Source of the DNA: Streptococcus infantis
GTDB taxonomy: Bacteria; Bacillota; Bacilli; Lactobacillales; Streptococcaceae
DNA length: 64,000 bases
Assembly (NCBI RefSeq): GCF_015546995.1
Contig: NZ_JADMUH010000001.1
Location: 103,189 to 167,188, forward strand
Direction of reading: 5' to 3'
The notes below the pieces were generated by a model, which saw only the letters and a list, made by a program, of their open reading frames with translations, did no database searches and had not been told where the DNA came from. Of the stretch, positions 61,415 through 64,000 are shown piece by piece. Position 1 is the stretch's first letter. Every line of letters starts with the position of its first letter. A program made the position numbers and the translations under genes.

Positions 61415-63238
61415 ATGAACGTAGAAGAATTGAAAAAACGACAGGAGAAGATTCGTAACTTCTCTATTATTGCCCATATTGACCACGGAAAATCAACGCT
61501 AGCAGACCGTGTTTTAGAGAAGACAGAAACAGTTTCTAGCCGTGAAATGCAGGCCCAACTATTAGATAGTATGGACCTTGAACGTGAACGTGGGATTACT
61601 ATCAAGCTTAATGCCATTGAGCTTAATTATACTGCAAAAGATGGCGAGACTTATATTTTCCACTTGATTGACACACCAGGACACGTGGACTTTACCTATG
61701 AAGTTTCACGTTCCCTTGCTGCCTGTGAGGGTGCTATCTTGGTAGTCGATGCTGCACAAGGGATTGAGGCTCAAACACTAGCTAACGTTTACCTTGCTTT
61801 GGATAATGATTTGGAAATTCTTCCAGTTATCAATAAGATTGACTTACCTGCTGCAGATCCGGAGCGCGTGCGTACAGAAATCGAAGATGTCATTGGTCTG
61901 GATGCTAGCGAAGCAGTCTTAGCTTCAGCCAAAGCTGGTATCGGAATTGAAGAAATTCTTGAGCAAATCGTAGAGAAAGTTCCTGCTCCAACCGGTGATG
62001 TATCAGCACCATTAAAAGCCTTGATTTTCGACTCAGTATACGATGCCTATCGTGGGGTTATTCTTCAAGTCCGTGTTATGGATGGAGTTGTCAAACCAGG
62101 TGATAAGATTCAGCTCATGAGTAATGGTAAAACCTTTGATGTTACCGAAGTGGGGATCTTCACACCTAAAGCAGTGGGACGAGACTTCCTTGCGACAGGT
62201 GACGTTGGTTACATTGCAGCTTCTATCAAGACTGTTCAGGATACTCGTGTCGGTGATACAGTAACCTTGGCGACGAATCCTGCTTCAGAGCCACTATCTG
62301 GATACAAACAGATGAATCCAATGGTTTTCGCAGGTCTCTATCCAATTGAGTCAAATAAATATAACGATCTTCGTGAAGCCCTTGAAAAATTGCAACTAAA
62401 TGATGCTAGTTTGCAGTTTGAACCTGAAACTTCTCAAGCGCTCGGATTTGGTTTCCGTTGTGGTTTCCTTGGATTACTTCATATGGATGTTATTCAGGAA
62501 CGTTTGGAACGTGAGTTTAACATCGACCTTATCATGACTGCACCATCCGTTATCTACAAGGTTAATCAGACAGATGGTGAATCTATGGATGTATCGAACC
62601 CATCTGAGTTTCCTGATCCTACAAAGATTGCGACCATTGAAGAACCGTATGTAAAGGCACAAATCATGGTACCACAAGAATTCGTTGGAGCAGTAATGGA
62701 ACTAGCTCAACGCAAACGTGGTGATTTTGTGACCATGGATTATATTGATGATAATCGTGTCAATGTCATCTATCAAATTCCCCTTGCTGAGATTGTCTTT
62801 GACTTCTTTGATAAACTTAAGTCTTCGACGCGTGGTTATGCAAGCTTTGACTACGAATTGTCAGAGTACCGCCCATCTAAACTGGTCAAAATGGATATCC
62901 TTCTCAATGGTGACAAAGTGGATGCTCTTAGCTTTATCGTTCATAAAGATTTTGCTTATGAACGTGGGAAACTTATCGTAGATAAACTTAAGAAAATCAT
63001 TCCTCGTCAACAATTTGAAGTGCCCATTCAAGCTGCAATTGGACACAAGATTGTGGCTCGTACTGATATCAAAGCCCTTCGTAAGAATGTGCTTGCCAAG
63101 TGCTACGGTGGTGACGTTTCACGTAAACGTAAACTACTCGAAAAACAAAAAGCTGGTAAGAAACGGATGAAAGCTATTGGTTCAGTAGAAGTCCCACAAG
63201 AAGCTTTCCTCAGCGTCTTGAGCATGGATGAAGAATAA
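61415..63238 (+). CDS. lepA: Elongation factor 4 (LepA)
   Basis: 607 residues, standard. GTPase motifs [25 protein letters not shown] and [10 protein letters not shown], then EF-G-like domains II, III and V and the LepA-specific C-terminal domain ending [13 protein letters not shown]. Acts on stalled ribosomes or during initiation and ribosome maturation. GGAAGAG before the ATG; own promoter. Confidence 0.97.
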   Translation: MNVEELKKRQEKIRNFSIIAHIDHGKSTLADRVLEKTETVSSREMQAQLLDSMDLERERGITIKLNAIELNYTAKDGETYIFHLIDTPGHVDFTYEVSRSLAACEGAILVVDAAQGIEAQTLANVYLALDNDLEILPVINKIDLPAADPERVRTEIEDVIGLDASEAVLASAKAGIGIEEILEQIVEKVPAPTGDVSAPLKALIFDSVYDAYRGVILQVRVMDGVVKPGDKIQLMSNGKTFDVTEVGIFTPKAVGRDFLATGDVGYIAASIKTVQDTRVGDTVTLATNPASEPLSGYKQMNPMVFAGLYPIESNKYNDLREALEKLQLNDASLQFEPETSQALGFGFRCGFLGLLHMDVIQERLEREFNIDLIMTAPSVIYKVNQTDGESMDVSNPSEFPDPTKIATIEEPYVKAQIMVPQEFVGAVMELAQRKRGDFVTMDYIDDNRVNVIYQIPLAEIVFDFFDKLKSSTRGYASFDYELSEYRPSKLVKMDILLNGDKVDALSFIVHKDFAYERGKLIVDKLKKIIPRQQFEVPIQAAIGHKIVARTDIKALRKNVLAKCYGGDVSRKRKLLEKQKAGKKRMKAIGSVEVPQEAFLSVLSMDEE

Positions 63239-63278
63239 TTAATTTCTTTTATTCTTTAGAATGAATCACAGTTATCTT

Positions 63279-63307
63279 TTGACACTTTTATTTACATACA
63301 TTAAAAT
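63279..63307 (+). promoter_or_regulatory. Promoter of the lipoprotein gene
   Basis: TTGACA (63279-63284), 17-bp spacer, TAAAAT (63302-63307). Confidence 0.82.
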
Positions 63308-63328
63308 AGGGGTGAAAGGAGAAGGATT

Positions 63329-63940
63329 ATGAAAAAAATCATCAGCTTATCTACGCTTTTAGTGTGTTGCTTAACTCTTGCTGCTTGTAATACTTCAAAA
63401 GCTAAGAAAGAAGCAACCTCAGATACAACAACAGTCCAGGAAACTACCACAGCACAAGAAACAACAACTGTAGCCGAATCAACGATTAAAGATATCCAGG
63501 TAATTGGATCGGATGCTTATGGATATGTAAAGGTTCCGAAATCTTGGATTCATTTTAAAGAAGTTGAGGGCGGTGATGATATTCAGTACTGCGATGGAAC
63601 GGACATCAACATCGTAACCCTAAATACTTTTAAACCAGAGCACCTTGGTGTTAGTGAAAGTGAATATGCTGCTCTTGATGCTGTTCAAGTTTCTACTAGC
63701 GTTTATCAAACTAAACAACAAAGCAAGGATTTCTCTAAAGTTTGGGGATCTAAGTCAAAAATTGGTGGTTATGACGCCTATGTCGTAAACTGTATTGCTA
63801 AAAATGGTAAATATCTAGTGATCTGGATCTTTAAATCAGACGATGGTAAGTTTAGATACGTTTCTCTAGAAGGAACACCTGAAGTGTTAAAGGATATGCT
63901 TCCATTGATTGAACAAAGTTGGACTACGAAAAAAGATTAA
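63329..63940 (+). CDS. Putative surface lipoprotein with Thr-rich linker
   Basis: 203 residues. Signal peptide MKKIISLSTLLVCCLTLAAC with lipobox LAAC and lipidated Cys20. A low-complexity linker follows (about 28-52) with repeated QETTT units, then a compact domain of about 150 residues (AYGYVKVPKSWIHFKEVEG...) that I cannot assign. Expected on the outer face of the membrane. GAAAGGAGAAGG before the ATG; own promoter and terminator. Confidence 0.88.
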   Translation: MKKIISLSTLLVCCLTLAACNTSKAKKEATSDTTTVQETTTAQETTTVAESTIKDIQVIGSDAYGYVKVPKSWIHFKEVEGGDDIQYCDGTDINIVTLNTFKPEHLGVSESEYAALDAVQVSTSVYQTKQQSKDFSKVWGSKSKIGGYDAYVVNCIAKNGKYLVIWIFKSDDGKFRYVSLEGTPEVLKDMLPLIEQSWTTKKD

Positions 63941-63949
63941 TAAATAAGA

Positions 63950-63976
63950 AAACAGGATGTATATCCTGTTTTTTTC
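63950..63976 (+). terminator. Terminator after the lipoprotein gene
   Basis: AAACAGGAT (63950-63958), loop GTAT, ATCCTGTTT (63963-63971), then T residues. Confidence 0.9.
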
Positions 63977-64000
63977 TATCTTTTTCTATCTTTTTTCAAA

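Noticed and set aside
63410..63485. QETTT repeats as a mobile or phase-variable tract
   Set aside because: Codons of the repeats differ and the units are few; it reads as an ordinary Thr-rich lipoprotein linker.

Overview
The window is low-GC, densely packed chromosomal DNA from a Streptococcus of the mitis/sanguinis group. Evidence is the gene content and order shared with S. pneumoniae: rplS-tRNA-Arg, rplU-prp-rpmA, murA-GNAT-spxR-map, gyrA-srtA, dprA-topA, ligA-pulA-glgBCDA, and xseAB-ispA-tlyA-argR-recN-lepA. A TACGAATA competence box, streptococcal purine, leucine and ribosomal-protein leaders, and a long L27 N-terminal extension agree. I saw no BOX-type pneumococcal repeats and a full leucine operon is present, so a commensal relative of S. 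pneumoniae is more likely than S. pneumoniae itself. I cannot name the species. No prophage, IS element or CRISPR array is visible.

Layout. 1-2.7 kb: tandem FluC/CrcB fluoride channel genes (the first truncated by the window edge), rplS with its autoregulatory leader, tRNA-Arg(CCU), two membrane-anchored unknowns. 2.7-7.5 kb, mostly minus strand: HAD phosphatase, HD phosphohydrolase, DEAD-box helicase and Gfo/Idh oxidoreductase, plus DUF1934. 7.6-13.7 kb: YoaK-like membrane protein, L21 leader with rplU-prp-rpmA, murA, GNAT, the pyruvate-oxidase regulator spxR, map. 13.8-16.1 kb: ccdA plus thioredoxin lipoprotein, then ldh on the minus strand interrupted by one in-frame TAA. 16.3-26 kb: gyrA-srtA, asd, dapA, dprA, topA, DUF454, cutC. 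26.5-33 kb: MmcQ/YjbR protein, then the leu operon (leuA-leuB-DUF1294-leuC-leuD-yrdC) behind a CodY-like box, a strong promoter, a leader peptide with three consecutive Leu codons and an attenuator. 33-36.5 kb: a two-gene McrBC-type restriction system. 36.6-39.6 kb: guaC with a structured leader, purine riboswitch, xpt-pbuX. 39.7-51.4 kb: ligA, pulA, a DMP19-family protein, glgBCDA behind a cre site. 51.4-55.1 kb: serB, glycerate kinase, YueI-like protein, eno. 55.3-64 kb: xseA-xseB-ispA-tlyA-argR-recN-phosphatase cluster, lepA, a lipoprotein.

How it works together: most genes are core metabolism and information processing of a fermentative, naturally competent coccus. Carbon flow is represented by enolase, LDH, glycogen storage and CcpA sites. 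Nitrogen and amino-acid control is represented by CodY-like boxes at leu, asd and the DMP19 gene, and by leucine attenuation. Purine salvage is controlled by a riboswitch.

Most worth checking: the ldh nonsense codon; the leucine attenuator; three genes (HD protein, ligA, YueI-like) whose -10 box sits exactly six bases before the ATG, implying leaderless mRNAs; a family of ~170-210 bp intergenic inverted-repeat elements; an unassigned structured guaC leader; the McrBC pair with an unassigned N-terminal sensor domain; and a hairpin lying between ribosome binding site and start codon at 26.46 kb. I did not find a multi-gene system that I can call new with confidence.
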